Made by a program: the position numbers and the translations under genes. 64,000 nt of DNA. Origin: Sphingobium xanthum (lineage in GTDB: Bacteria > Pseudomonadota > Alphaproteobacteria > Sphingomonadales > Sphingomonadaceae). The notes beneath the pieces were generated by a model. The model was not told where the DNA came from. It saw only the letters and a program-made list of their open reading frames with translations, and did no database searches. The DNA is taken from positions 124,001 through 188,000 of the forward strand of contig NZ_JAHKKS010000005.1 in NCBI RefSeq assembly GCF_019737615.1, given 5' to 3'. Positions 16,012 through 25,257 of the stretch are shown here, piece by piece; position 1 is the stretch's first letter, and each line of letters opens with the position of its first letter.

Positions 16012-18312
16012 ATGCATCGTCGACTCACATTCCTGCTCGCATCCGCCGCCACCATGACAATCGCCGCGCCGATCTCGGCGCAGGCGCCGGACGCGGAAGC
16101 CGCCGCCGAGGAAATCATCGTCTTCGGTCGCGGTGAAACGCGCCAGGTTCAGGAAATCACGGCGGCCGACATCGTCACGCTGACGCCCGGCTCCAGCCCG
16201 ATCAAGGCGATCGAAAAGCTGCCCAGCGTCAACGTCCAGGCATCGGACCCGTTCGGCAACTATGAATGGTCGACGCGCGTCACCATCCGCAGCTTCAGCC
16301 AGGCGCAGCTCGGCTTCAACTTCGATGGCATCCCGCTCGGCGACATGAGCTACGGCAACCATAACGGCCTGCACATCAGCCGCGCGATCAGCTCGGAAAA
16401 TATCGGCACGGTCCGCGTCTCGCAGGGTGCCGGCGCGATCGACACGCAGTCGACCAACAATCTGGGCGGCACGGTCGAATATTTCTCGGCGGACCCGCTC
16501 GACCATTTCGACGTCCGTGCCGGCGCGACATACGGCAGCGACGAGACCATCCGGGGTTTCGTGCGCGTCAATGTCGGCAGCCCGGACGGCTTTCGCGGTT
16601 ATGTCTCCTATGGCTACGGCACCACCGACAAGCACAAGGGTATCGGCACGCAGGATCAACATCTCGTCAACGCCAAGGGTGTGCTGCCGGTCGGTGACGG
16701 CCAGCTCGACGCCTGGTTCAGCTATTCCGACCGGCGCGAACAGGACTATCAGGACATGTCGCTCGATATGCTCGATCGTCTGGGCTACGACTGGGACAAT
16801 AGCTATCCCGATTATGCCCGGGCGATCGATTATGCCCGGCGCCTCAATGACGTCGATCTGTTCAGCAATACCGGCGGCTCACCCTTCCCGGACGGCCGAT
16901 ACGATTATAGCGGCGCGCCGGTGGCCGGCGGTCAAGTCTATCCCGGCAATGTGACCAGCGCCGACGACGCCTATTATGACGCCGCGGGCCTGCGCAAGGA
17001 CACGCTCGCCGCGCTTGGCTACAGCACGCCGATCGGCGAGCGCACCAACGTCGCGATCAAGGGCTATTTCCACCATAATGAAGGCATGGGCCTGTGGGGC
17101 ACCCCCTACACGCCGAGTCCCAATGGCGTGCCGATGTCGGTCCGCACGACCGAATATGACATCAACCGCTTCGGCCTGTTCGGCTCGACGGATTTCACGA
17201 TGGGCATCAACGAGATCAGGGTGACCGGCTGGTACGAGCACAACAAGTTCAACCAGGCGCGCCGCTTCTATGCCTATGCCAGCATGACGGAACCGGGCCT
17301 CAGCTTCCGCGACTATCCGACCAGCCCGTTCTTCACGCAGTGGAACTTCAACTACTACACCGACACGCTGGAATATTCGGTGCAGGACAATATCGACCTC
17401 GGCCGAATTAAGCTGAACATCGGCTGGAAGGGCTACAGGGTCAAAAACCGCGCCGAGGCGATCATCAAGAACGTCTATCCCGAAGGCCGGTTCAAGACCG
17501 AAGACTGGTTCCAGCCAGCCGTGGGCGCCGTCTTCGAAATTGACGGCAATGCAGAACTGTTCGCCAGCTTCAGCCAGGCGACGCGCGCCTTCCCGACTGT
17601 CAACGGCAGTATCTGGGGCACGTCGCAGGCGGGCTTCGACGCCATCAAGAACAGCATCAAGCCGGAAACCTCCGACACCTACGAAGCCGGCGCGCGCTAC
17701 AATAGCTCGAAGTTCAACGGCCTCGTCGGCGTCTATCTGGTGAACTTCAGCAATCGCCTGCTCGGCATCGCCTCCGGCCCGGACATCATCGGCAGCCCGT
17801 CGGTCCTCGCCAATGTCGGCGGCGTGCGCTCGATCGGCATCGAGGCCGCCGGCGACTACAAGCTCACCCGCGCGGTGAGCCTGTTCGCGTCCTACACCTA
17901 TACCGACGCCACCTATCGCGACAATGTCGTCGATGGTGCGGGCAAGGTGACCCTGCTCGCGGGCAAGACCGTGGTCGATGCCCCCAGGCACATGGCGCGC
18001 GGCGAGTTGGCCTATGATGATGGCGCCTTGTTCGCCAAGGTTTCGGTCAATTACATGTCGAGGCGCTACTTCAATTATCTGAACGACCGGTCGGTCCCCG
18101 GCCGCGCGCTGGTGGATGCCGCGCTCGGCTATCGCTTCGGTATGGGCGACGATGACAAGCGCTTCGAGATCCAGCTCAACGCCTCCAACCTGTTCGACAA
18201 GAAGTATATCGGCACGATCAACTCGGCGGGCACGGGCGACAGCGGCGATCGCCAGACGCTGTTGGTGGGCGCGCCGCAGCAGTTCTTCGTGACGCTGAAG
18301 GCCGGCTACTGA
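16012..18312 (+). CDS. TonB-dependent outer-membrane receptor
   Basis: A 766-residue receptor. Signal peptide (MHRRLTFLLASAATMTIAAPISAQA), then a TonB-box-like EEIIVFGRG, a plug domain (SPIKAIEKLPSVNVQ, STRVTIRSFSQAQLGFNFDGIPLGD, RVSQGAGAIDTQSTNNLGGTVEYFS) and a 22-strand-type barrel ending in an aromatic-terminated strand (FFVTLKAGY). The Shine-Dalgarno AAGGGG precedes the ATG. Its stop overlaps the start of the phosphodiesterase gene (TGATG), so the two are almost certainly translated together. That coupling suggests the receptor imports a product, or a metal complex, linked to a phosphorylated or nucleotide substrate; the ligand itself is not known. Confidence 0.93.
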   Translation: MHRRLTFLLASAATMTIAAPISAQAPDAEAAAEEIIVFGRGETRQVQEITAADIVTLTPGSSPIKAIEKLPSVNVQASDPFGNYEWSTRVTIRSFSQAQLGFNFDGIPLGDMSYGNHNGLHISRAISSENIGTVRVSQGAGAIDTQSTNNLGGTVEYFSADPLDHFDVRAGATYGSDETIRGFVRVNVGSPDGFRGYVSYGYGTTDKHKGIGTQDQHLVNAKGVLPVGDGQLDAWFSYSDRREQDYQDMSLDMLDRLGYDWDNSYPDYARAIDYARRLNDVDLFSNTGGSPFPDGRYDYSGAPVAGGQVYPGNVTSADDAYYDAAGLRKDTLAALGYSTPIGERTNVAIKGYFHHNEGMGLWGTPYTPSPNGVPMSVRTTEYDINRFGLFGSTDFTMGINEIRVTGWYEHNKFNQARRFYAYASMTEPGLSFRDYPTSPFFTQWNFNYYTDTLEYSVQDNIDLGRIKLNIGWKGYRVKNRAEAIIKNVYPEGRFKTEDWFQPAVGAVFEIDGNAELFASFSQATRAFPTVNGSIWGTSQAGFDAIKNSIKPETSDTYEAGARYNSSKFNGLVGVYLVNFSNRLLGIASGPDIIGSPSVLANVGGVRSIGIEAAGDYKLTRAVSLFASYTYTDATYRDNVVDGAGKVTLLAGKTVVDAPRHMARGELAYDDGALFAKVSVNYMSRRYFNYLNDRSVPGRALVDAALGYRFGMGDDDKRFEIQLNASNLFDKKYIGTINSAGTGDSGDRQTLLVGAPQQFFVTLKAGY

Positions 18313-19655
18313 TGGCCCGGCTCGCTCTCGTCGCCAGCCTCGTCCTCGCCGCGACCTCAGTCGCGGCGGGAGCCGAGCCGGTCCTGATGATCTCGATCGA
18401 CGGGCTGCGGCCCGCCGACGTGATCGAAGCCGAGAAGCGCGGCCTCAAGGTGCCGAACCTGCGGCGCTTCGTGCAGGACGGCGCTTATGCATCGGGCGTG
18501 ACCGGCGTGCTGCCGACCGTCACCTATCCCAGCCACACAACCTTGCTGACCGGCACCAGCCCGGCCAGACATGGCGTGCTCAGCAACAACACCTTCGATC
18601 CGCTCCAGGCCAATTATGACGGCTGGTACTGGTATGCGAGCGACATCAGGCTGCCGACGCTGTGGGACGCTGCCGCTAAGGCCGGGCTTTCCACCGCGAA
18701 TGTCCACTGGCCGGTCAGCGTGGGCGCGAACGTGCGCTGGAACCTGCCGCAATATTGGCGCGCGGGCACAGCGGACGACGCCAAGCTGATCGCGGCCCTT
18801 GCCACGCCGGGTCTCGTCACCACGCTGGAGACGGAGCTGGGCGAGAGCTACGCCGCCGGGATCGACGAGAGCATCGAGGGCGACGAGAAGCGCGGCCGGT
18901 TTGCCGTGCGCCTGTTGCAGGACCGCAAGCCGGGCTTCGCGACCGTCTATCTGACCGCGCTCGATCATGAGCAGCATGCCAAGGGACCGGGCACGCCGGA
19001 AGCGCATGCAATCCTGGAGCGCATCGACGCCATCGTCGGCAAGCTGGTCGCGGCCGAACTGGCGGCGCAGCCCGATGCCGCCATTGCCGTGGTCAGCGAT
19101 CATGGCTTCGAGGCGATCAGCACCGAGACCAATCTCTTCCGCGCCTTCATCGACGCGGGGCTGCTGACGCTGGAAGGCAGCAAGATCAAGGACTGGGACG
19201 CCGCGCCCTGGATGGCCGGCGGATCGGGCGCGATCGTGCTGAAGCGCCCGGACGATGCGGCTTTGGTCGCAAAGGTGCGCGGCGTGCTGGAGAAGCTCAA
19301 GGCCGATCCGGCCGCGAAGGTCAACCGGATCGTCGAGGGTCAGGCGGAGATCGCGAAGCTGGGTGCGACCCCGCAGGCGAGCTTCCTCATCGACTTCGCG
19401 CCCGGCGCCAGCGCGGGCGGCTTCGCCAAGGCGGCAGGACCGGTGATCGCCCCGTCCGGCTCGCGCGGCGCGCACGGCTATTTCCCGGATGCGCCCAATC
19501 TGCGCTCGTCCTTCTTCATTCTCGGCAAGAGCGTGGCGAAGGGGAAGAATCTCGGCCTCATCGACATGCGCGCCATCGCGCCGACCTTGGCGGGACTGCT
19601 CGGCGTGGGCCTGCCCGATGCGGAGTTGCCGGCGCTGGCCGTGAAGGCGAAATAG
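18312..19655 (+). CDS. Exported nucleotide pyrophosphatase/phosphodiesterase (ENPP-like)
   Basis: An alkaline-phosphatase-superfamily enzyme of 447 residues with a signal peptide (ALVASLVLAATSVAAG). The family's two-zinc site is visible: D30 in LMISIDGLRP, nucleophile T71 in PTVTYPSHTT, then LDHEQH, SDHGF and a late GAHGYFP histidine. Members hydrolyse phosphodiester or pyrophosphate bonds of nucleotides and related compounds in the periplasm. Start ATG overlaps the receptor stop by one base. A palindromic repeat follows 10 bp after the stop and probably ends the transcript. Confidence 0.92.
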   Translation: MARLALVASLVLAATSVAAGAEPVLMISIDGLRPADVIEAEKRGLKVPNLRRFVQDGAYASGVTGVLPTVTYPSHTTLLTGTSPARHGVLSNNTFDPLQANYDGWYWYASDIRLPTLWDAAAKAGLSTANVHWPVSVGANVRWNLPQYWRAGTADDAKLIAALATPGLVTTLETELGESYAAGIDESIEGDEKRGRFAVRLLQDRKPGFATVYLTALDHEQHAKGPGTPEAHAILERIDAIVGKLVAAELAAQPDAAIAVVSDHGFEAISTETNLFRAFIDAGLLTLEGSKIKDWDAAPWMAGGSGAIVLKRPDDAALVAKVRGVLEKLKADPAAKVNRIVEGQAEIAKLGATPQASFLIDFAPGASAGGFAKAAGPVIAPSGSRGAHGYFPDAPNLRSSFFILGKSVAKGKNLGLIDMRAIAPTLAGLLGVGLPDAELPALAVKAK

Positions 19656-19665
19656 GCGACCTCTA

Positions 19666-19781
19666 GCCCCTCCCCTTCAGGGGAGGGGTTGGGGTGGGGC
19701 TGGAGGCCCACAATTAAGCGCTGGGCAATCGATGCTAGCGCATCGCCCCCACCCCCTACCCCTCCCCTGAAGGGGAGGGGC
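19666..19781. repeat. Palindromic repeat, copy 2, between convergent genes
   Basis: A 116-bp element with the same arms as the one at 14972-15086: GCCCCTCCCCTTCAGGGGAG at 19666 onward and the complement at 19758-19781. Each arm is a palindrome. Only the centre differs. It sits between the phosphodiesterase gene (plus) and the alcohol dehydrogenase gene (minus), where a bidirectional terminator would be expected. Confidence 0.85.
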
Positions 19782-19794
19782 TGGAGAATGAGGC

Positions 19795-21927
19795 CTATTT
19801 GCCGCCCTCTTCCGCCAGCAGCGCCTTGGCGCGCTGGTTGAGATACGCGCGGATGCCTTCGGCTTCCTCGGGCTTCAGATAGTCCTTGAAGCTCGCCATG
19901 CCGTTCTGCGAGAGCGCGCCCTCGATCACGACCTGCTGCCAGGCTTCCTTCTGGCCGAGCAGGGCCGAGCGGCGCAGGTCCGGATTGACCGGGCCGCCAT
20001 GGCAGATCTGGCAGTAAGTGAAGAAGAATTTCTGGCCGGTCGCGATTTGCGCGGGCGTGAAGGTCTCTTCGCTCGGGGTCGGCTTGGCGAGCGGGATCGG
20101 CGTGTAATCGGGCAGCTTGCCAGTGCCCTTGATCTTGAACGCGATGATGAGGCCGTTCGGCATTCTGTTCTTCATGAACGGCGTGCCGCTCGCCATGCCC
20201 ATCGAGCCGCCATAGCCGGCCATCACGGCGACATATTGCTCGCCATTCACGCGGTAGGTGATCGGCCCGGCGAGGACGCCGCGATGCGTCTGGAAGGACC
20301 AGAGCTTCTTGCCCTTGTCGGCGCTATACGCCTCGAACTCGCCATGCGGCGTGCCCTGGAAGACGAGGTTGCCCGCCGTCGCCAGCGTGCCGCCATTCCA
20401 CGGCCAGTCGCGCTGGACTTCCCAGACCGGCTTCTGCTGGATCGGGTCGTAAGCGACGAGCTTGCCCTTCACCATGCCTTCGAGCGCCTTGCGGCGACCC
20501 TCGACCGTGTCGGGCATGCCCGGGATCGCCGGCGGATCGAGGAAGGAGACGGCGGTGTTCCAGCGGCCCTCGTGAATCTCGAACGGGTTGGCATCGCCAT
20601 AGACGAGCGGATGCTCCATCGCGGGGATGTAGACGAGGCCGGTCTTGGGCGAATAGCTCATCGGCATCCAGGCATGGGCGCCGATGCCCGACGGGATGAT
20701 GAGCTGCGGGCCGTTTTCGTAACGCGCATTGGGCTTCTCGATCGGGCGGCCGGTCTTGAGGTCGATGCCCTCGGCCCAGTTCTGATAGGCATAGGGCTTG
20801 GCCGAGATCAGCTTGCCGTTGGTGCGATCGACCACATAGAAGAAGGCGTTCTTGGGCGCCTGCATGAAGACCTTGCGGTCCTTGCCGTCGATCTTGAGGT
20901 CGGCGAGCATGATGCCCTGCGTGGCGGTATAGTCCCAGGTCTCGCCGGGATTGACCTGATAGTGCCACTTATACTTGCCGGTGTCCGGATCGAGCGAGAC
21001 GACCGACGAAAGGAAGAGATTGTCGCCCTTGCCCGCACTGCGCCACTTGTGGTTCCAGGGCGAGCCGTTGCCCACGCCAACGAGCAGCTGGTTCAGCTCC
21101 TTATCGTAGACAACGCTGTCCCAGACGGTGCCGCCGCCGCCCAGCTTCCAGTAATTCTCGCCATACCAGGTCGGGCGCGCCAGCTTCTCGAGGATTTCGT
21201 CCGATGCGGCGCCGTCCGGTCCGGCCTTGGGATCGCCCGGCACGGTGTAGAAGCGCCAGACCAGCTTGCCAGTGTTGGTGTCGTAGGCCGAGATATAGCC
21301 GCGCACGCCGAGCTCGGCGCCGCTGTTGCCGATGATGATCTTGTCGCGCACCACGCGCGGGGCCATCGTGATGGTGTAGGGCTTCTTCTGGTCGACGGTG
21401 ACGACTTCCCAGACCTTCGCGCCGGTCTTGGCGTCGATGGCGATCAGGCGACCGTCGATCGTGCCGACATAGACGCGGCCCTTCCAGACGGCGACGCCGC
21501 GATTGACCACGTCGCAACAGGCATGGGCGGCCTTGGAGCCTTCATTCTGCGGATCGAACTGCCAGAGCTGCTTGCCGGTCGCGGCATCCACCGCGACAAC
21601 CTTCGACCAGGCAGTCGAGGTATAGAGTACGCCATCGACCACGATCGGCGTCGCCTCCTGGCCGCGCGCGGTATCGAGCTCGACGACCCAGGCCGGCTGC
21701 AGCTCGCCGATATTGGTGTCGTTGATCTGCGTGAGATTGGAGAAGCGCTGTTCCTGGTTGGTGCGCCCATAGGTCAACCAGTTGTCGTCGTCGCTGGCCG
21801 CATTGTCGAGCCGCGCCTGATCGATCGCGCCTGGCCCTTCCAGGGCCTTGTCCTTGCCGCCGCTACAGCTTGCCAGCGCCAGCGCCGCCAGGGCAACGAA
21901 TGCGAACCGAGCCGTGTGTCGCGCCAT
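19795..21927 (-). CDS. PQQ-dependent quinohemoprotein alcohol dehydrogenase, predicted lipoprotein
   Basis: A 710-residue enzyme with an eight-bladed PQQ propeller and a C-terminal cytochrome c domain (heme site CQICH). The vicinal cysteines of HACCDVVNRG form the disulfide that clamps PQQ. WDYTAT carries the catalytic aspartate; the residue two positions later is Thr, not Asp, so the metal is predicted to be calcium and not a lanthanide. The N terminus (FVALAALALASC) is a lipoprotein signal, unusual for type II enzymes, which are usually soluble. The ATG at 21927 has GGGGAGAGCGGG upstream; the open frame also offers a TTG seven codons earlier. No pqq biosynthesis genes are in the window. Confidence 0.93.
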   Translation of the reverse strand: MARHTARFAFVALAALALASCSGGKDKALEGPGAIDQARLDNAASDDDNWLTYGRTNQEQRFSNLTQINDTNIGELQPAWVVELDTARGQEATPIVVDGVLYTSTAWSKVVAVDAATGKQLWQFDPQNEGSKAAHACCDVVNRGVAVWKGRVYVGTIDGRLIAIDAKTGAKVWEVVTVDQKKPYTITMAPRVVRDKIIIGNSGAELGVRGYISAYDTNTGKLVWRFYTVPGDPKAGPDGAASDEILEKLARPTWYGENYWKLGGGGTVWDSVVYDKELNQLLVGVGNGSPWNHKWRSAGKGDNLFLSSVVSLDPDTGKYKWHYQVNPGETWDYTATQGIMLADLKIDGKDRKVFMQAPKNAFFYVVDRTNGKLISAKPYAYQNWAEGIDLKTGRPIEKPNARYENGPQLIIPSGIGAHAWMPMSYSPKTGLVYIPAMEHPLVYGDANPFEIHEGRWNTAVSFLDPPAIPGMPDTVEGRRKALEGMVKGKLVAYDPIQQKPVWEVQRDWPWNGGTLATAGNLVFQGTPHGEFEAYSADKGKKLWSFQTHRGVLAGPITYRVNGEQYVAVMAGYGGSMGMASGTPFMKNRMPNGLIIAFKIKGTGKLPDYTPIPLAKPTPSEETFTPAQIATGQKFFFTYCQICHGGPVNPDLRRSALLGQKEAWQQVVIEGALSQNGMASFKDYLKPEEAEGIRAYLNQRAKALLAEEGGK

Positions 21928-22067
21928 TCCCGCTCTCCCCTCGTCCAATCTTGTCGAACCCTGCCGGGTTCCTGTGTTTTCGTTTCATCCCTCGTCCCGG
22001 CAACCAAAGCTATGCCGAGACTCGGAAATTACAAACCATGGTAGGTAAATTTTCAAAAAAAGCAAAA

Positions 22068-22094
22068 GGGGGCTGCCCGAACCGAGCAGCCCCC
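22068..22094 (-). terminator. Rho-independent terminator of the large TonB receptor gene
   Basis: GGGGGCTGC (22068-22076) and GCAGCCCCC (22086-22094) form a perfect 9-bp stem. Read on the minus strand it is followed by TTTTGCTTTTTTT, a textbook U-run. It lies 17 bp after the receptor stop and separates that gene from the downstream alcohol dehydrogenase gene. Confidence 0.9.
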
Positions 22095-22110
22095 TTCCCC
22101 TTTGGTCTCA

Positions 22111-25100
22111 TCAGAACTTGAACGTCGCGCCCATGTAGAAGCGGCGGCCGTTCAGATCGTAGAAGAACGCATTGTACGGGCTGCCACCTGCGTTGATCGA
22201 CAGCGTGTTCGCAGGCGGGTTGGTGAGATACTCGGTCTCCGGCGGCGCCTTGTCGAAGATGTTGTCGATGCCGAAGCGGATCGTCGCATCCTTCGTGATG
22301 GCATAGCTGCCCGACAGGTTGAACAGGTCATAAGCCGGGGTACCGAAGCGCGTGGGCGACAGCGTGGCCGACTTGGCGCCGGGCAGATGCTGCCACTGCA
22401 GCGAGACATTGGCCCCGCCGATGCTGTAACCGAAGGTGTTCAGCATGCGCCAGCGGAAGGCACCGGGGTTGATGCCGTTCTCGCCGACACCCGCCACGCC
22501 GCCGGCCTGGGGCCCAAGCGAACCGGCATATTCAACCAGCGTGCCGACCGGAAGCGGCAGACCCGCGGACTTCATCTTGATGAGATAGTTGAAGACCGAA
22601 TTCAGCGAGAACCGGCCCGGCCCCACATCGAACGCCCAGTCGAGCTGCACGTCCAGACCCGTGGTGCGGAAGCGCCCGAGATTCTGGTAGAAGGTGATGA
22701 CGTTGCCAAGAGCGCCATCACCCGCGACACGGCCGATCGCCGCGCACGCCGGCGTTGCCGCCGCCGCAGCCGGGCTGCCGGTGATCGCCGGGTTCAACCG
22801 CGGATCGAAGCAGAGCTGCTGCGCCGTATCCAGGGTCGGCACGCCGATCGCGTCCTTCACGCGGATATTGTAGTAGTCCACCGACAGACGCAGCGAGCGG
22901 AACATCTCGCTTTCGAACGGCGACGTGATCACCGTACCGAGCGTCCAGGTATCCGCCGTCTCCGGCTTGATCGACGCATTGCCCGCGACAGACGGGAAGG
23001 CGAAGGTGAAGAAGCCGTTGTTGATGTAGAAGGTCGGATCGCTGTAATATTTCTGCGAGGTTGCCGGGTTCGCCTTGTTCATCAGGATTTCGCAGACGGC
23101 ACGGACATTGGCGGCGTTGGCGTTGACCGGGTTCGCCGACCAGCTCCTGCCGTTGCTGAGCGCGCAGACGTCACCGCCGCCGGCTGCCGCGAAGGTCTGC
23201 TGCGGAGCCAGATAGAGTTCGGCCACGTTCGGCGAGCGCTCAGCCTTGTTGTATCCGCCACGGAAACGCAGCCAGTCGTTCACCTGCCAGTCGCCCATGA
23301 TCTTCCAGGTGAAGCTGCTGCCGGTGGTGTTGTAGTGCGAGGTACGCGCACCGAGCTCCAGCTCCCACTTCTTCACGAAGGGAAGATCGGCAAGGACGGG
23401 CACGAGCAACTCGCCGTACAGTTCGTCCGCCTTGATCACGCCGCGCGAGTTGCCGCTCGGATAGATGCCGATGGTCTGATCGAGGAAGGACGAGCCCTGC
23501 GTGGTCAGCGTGTCGTTCAGGAACTCGTAGCGGTTCTGACGATGGCTGGCGCCGATGGCGGCGCGCAACGTGCCGGCCGGCAGCTCGAACAGGCCGCCCT
23601 GCGCATTGGCTTCCCAGACGGTCTGTTGCATGACAGCGCGCGTCTTCAAGTCGGCCCGGATCGCGTCGATACAATCCTGGCTGATCACAGCCGCCTTGTT
23701 GAAAGGATTGAAACCGCTGGTGCAGGTGGCTGCCGATGCGCCGAAGCCGCCCGCCGTCGGATTGCCCTGCGCGCGGAAGCCGGCGCCCCAGTTCGGCGCC
23801 GCGATGATCGCGCGGAAGCGCTCGAGCGATGCCGTACCGGTCGTCAGCGAGCTTGTTTCGGATTCGCCGTGCGATCCATAGACTTCCCAGGTCCAGTCGG
23901 TGCCCGGAATCTTGCCTTCGAAGCCGGCCTGGATGTTGTAGGTGAACACATCGACCCGCGACTCGCGATTCATGAAATCGAGATAATAGGTCAGCTGCCA
24001 GTTGGCCGTCGGATCGGCGCGGCTGTTGAGGATGCTTTGCAGCTCGGTCGGGAGCGCGCGGCCGTCATTGGGAACGGTGGCGGCCCAGCCGTTCACGCTC
24101 GGCGAGGGCTGCTGCACGGTGCGGGTCTGCACCTTGCTGAACATGCCCTGCGCGAAGACACCGATCCAGTCGTTGATCTCGTAATTGCCGCGCGTGTAAA
24201 CATTGAAGCGGTTGAGCGGCAGGACCAGCAATTCATCCTGGAAGTTCTGGCCCAGCAGGCCGTCGACTGTCTTCTTCCACTTGGTGCCGGTCAGATCGCC
24301 CTTGAAACGGCTCACGCCGTCGACGTCAGAGCTCTGGAAGAAGCCGGTGAAGGCCGTGCCGTCGGTGTTGAAATAGAGGCGCTCGCCCAGGCCGACCCGG
24401 GAGTTGCCGTTCGCGTCCGTGCCGAAAATGGCACCCATGGCGGCGTTCGACGGGTTGTTGCCGGCGATCGGCTGGTAGCCCGAGAAGGTCGGGAAGAACT
24501 CGTTGGCGCCGTATTTCGGATTCTTCCAGGCATCGACGAACCAGTCACGGTCGGCGCGGCGCGCGGACTTGCGATCGTTGGTCGCGAAGGCAATGCTGAT
24601 ATTGCCGCGGCCATCGTCGAAATTGGTGCCCATGACACCACCGATTTCATACTCGAAACCGTCGCCATGCTGAGAGACGCCGGCACGGGCATCAAGCTGC
24701 AGGCCCTGGAAATTCTTCTTCATGATGAAGTTGACGACGCCGGCCACAGCGTCGGCACCGTAGGTCGCCGAAGCGCCACCGGTGATGATCTCGACGCGCT
24801 CGACCGCGGCCGAGGGGATCGTGTTGATGTCGACGACCATCGAGGCGTTGCCCGGCGTCGCGCGACGGCCATCCATCAGCACGAGCGTGCGGTTGGTGCC
24901 AAGTCCGCGCAGCGAGATCGTGGCCGCGCCCGGCGTGTTGGTCGCGGTCGCCTGAATGTCGCCGCCCAGAGCGGGCGTCTGCACCGGCGTGAACTGCGGC
25001 AGCTTGTTGAGGCTTTGCTCGATCGCCGCGCTGCTGGCGTCCTTCAGCAGGTTCTCGTTGACGGTGACGATCGGGCTGTTTGCCTCATAGTCACGGCGCT

Positions 25101-25257
25101 GAATGCGCGAACCGGTGATGACGATTGCCTCTTCGGCACCTTCATCGGCGGACTGGGCTTCCTGAGCGAAAGCCACCGAGGGCTGCACGAGCATGTACAG
25201 CGCGGTGGTGCATGCAAGCAAAGAGCGCGTGCATGAGGTCTGGAATCTTGAAGACAT
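22111..25257 (-). CDS. Large TonB-dependent receptor
   Basis: 1048 residues: signal peptide (ending VAFAQEAQ), a TonB-box-like EEAIVITGSRI, then the plug sequence YEANSPIVTVNENLLKDASS, ATISLRGLGTNRTLVLMDGRR, VERVEIITGGASATYGADAVAGVVNFIMKK. These are typical of the large sphingomonad/Caulobacter/Xanthomonas receptor clade often used for carbohydrates, peptides or aromatic compounds. The barrel ends RRFYMGATFKF. Start ATG at 25257 has AGGGAGAGAG upstream. The gene is followed by a strong terminator and then by the alcohol dehydrogenase gene on the same strand, which hints at, but does not prove, a shared substrate. The upstream region carries several dyads. Confidence 0.94.
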   Translation of the reverse strand: MSSRFQTSCTRSLLACTTALYMLVQPSVAFAQEAQSADEGAEEAIVITGSRIQRRDYEANSPIVTVNENLLKDASSAAIEQSLNKLPQFTPVQTPALGGDIQATATNTPGAATISLRGLGTNRTLVLMDGRRATPGNASMVVDINTIPSAAVERVEIITGGASATYGADAVAGVVNFIMKKNFQGLQLDARAGVSQHGDGFEYEIGGVMGTNFDDGRGNISIAFATNDRKSARRADRDWFVDAWKNPKYGANEFFPTFSGYQPIAGNNPSNAAMGAIFGTDANGNSRVGLGERLYFNTDGTAFTGFFQSSDVDGVSRFKGDLTGTKWKKTVDGLLGQNFQDELLVLPLNRFNVYTRGNYEINDWIGVFAQGMFSKVQTRTVQQPSPSVNGWAATVPNDGRALPTELQSILNSRADPTANWQLTYYLDFMNRESRVDVFTYNIQAGFEGKIPGTDWTWEVYGSHGESETSSLTTGTASLERFRAIIAAPNWGAGFRAQGNPTAGGFGASAATCTSGFNPFNKAAVISQDCIDAIRADLKTRAVMQQTVWEANAQGGLFELPAGTLRAAIGASHRQNRYEFLNDTLTTQGSSFLDQTIGIYPSGNSRGVIKADELYGELLVPVLADLPFVKKWELELGARTSHYNTTGSSFTWKIMGDWQVNDWLRFRGGYNKAERSPNVAELYLAPQQTFAAAGGGDVCALSNGRSWSANPVNANAANVRAVCEILMNKANPATSQKYYSDPTFYINNGFFTFAFPSVAGNASIKPETADTWTLGTVITSPFESEMFRSLRLSVDYYNIRVKDAIGVPTLDTAQQLCFDPRLNPAITGSPAAAAATPACAAIGRVAGDGALGNVITFYQNLGRFRTTGLDVQLDWAFDVGPGRFSLNSVFNYLIKMKSAGLPLPVGTLVEYAGSLGPQAGGVAGVGENGINPGAFRWRMLNTFGYSIGGANVSLQWQHLPGAKSATLSPTRFGTPAYDLFNLSGSYAITKDATIRFGIDNIFDKAPPETEYLTNPPANTLSINAGGSPYNAFFYDLNGRRFYMGATFKF

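Noticed and set aside
22102..25236. A 1044-codon open frame antisense to the large TonB receptor.
   Set aside because: It mirrors the receptor gene through GC-rich third positions. Its translation is Arg/Val/Gly-rich without motifs, while the minus-strand frame has a full signal peptide, plug and barrel.
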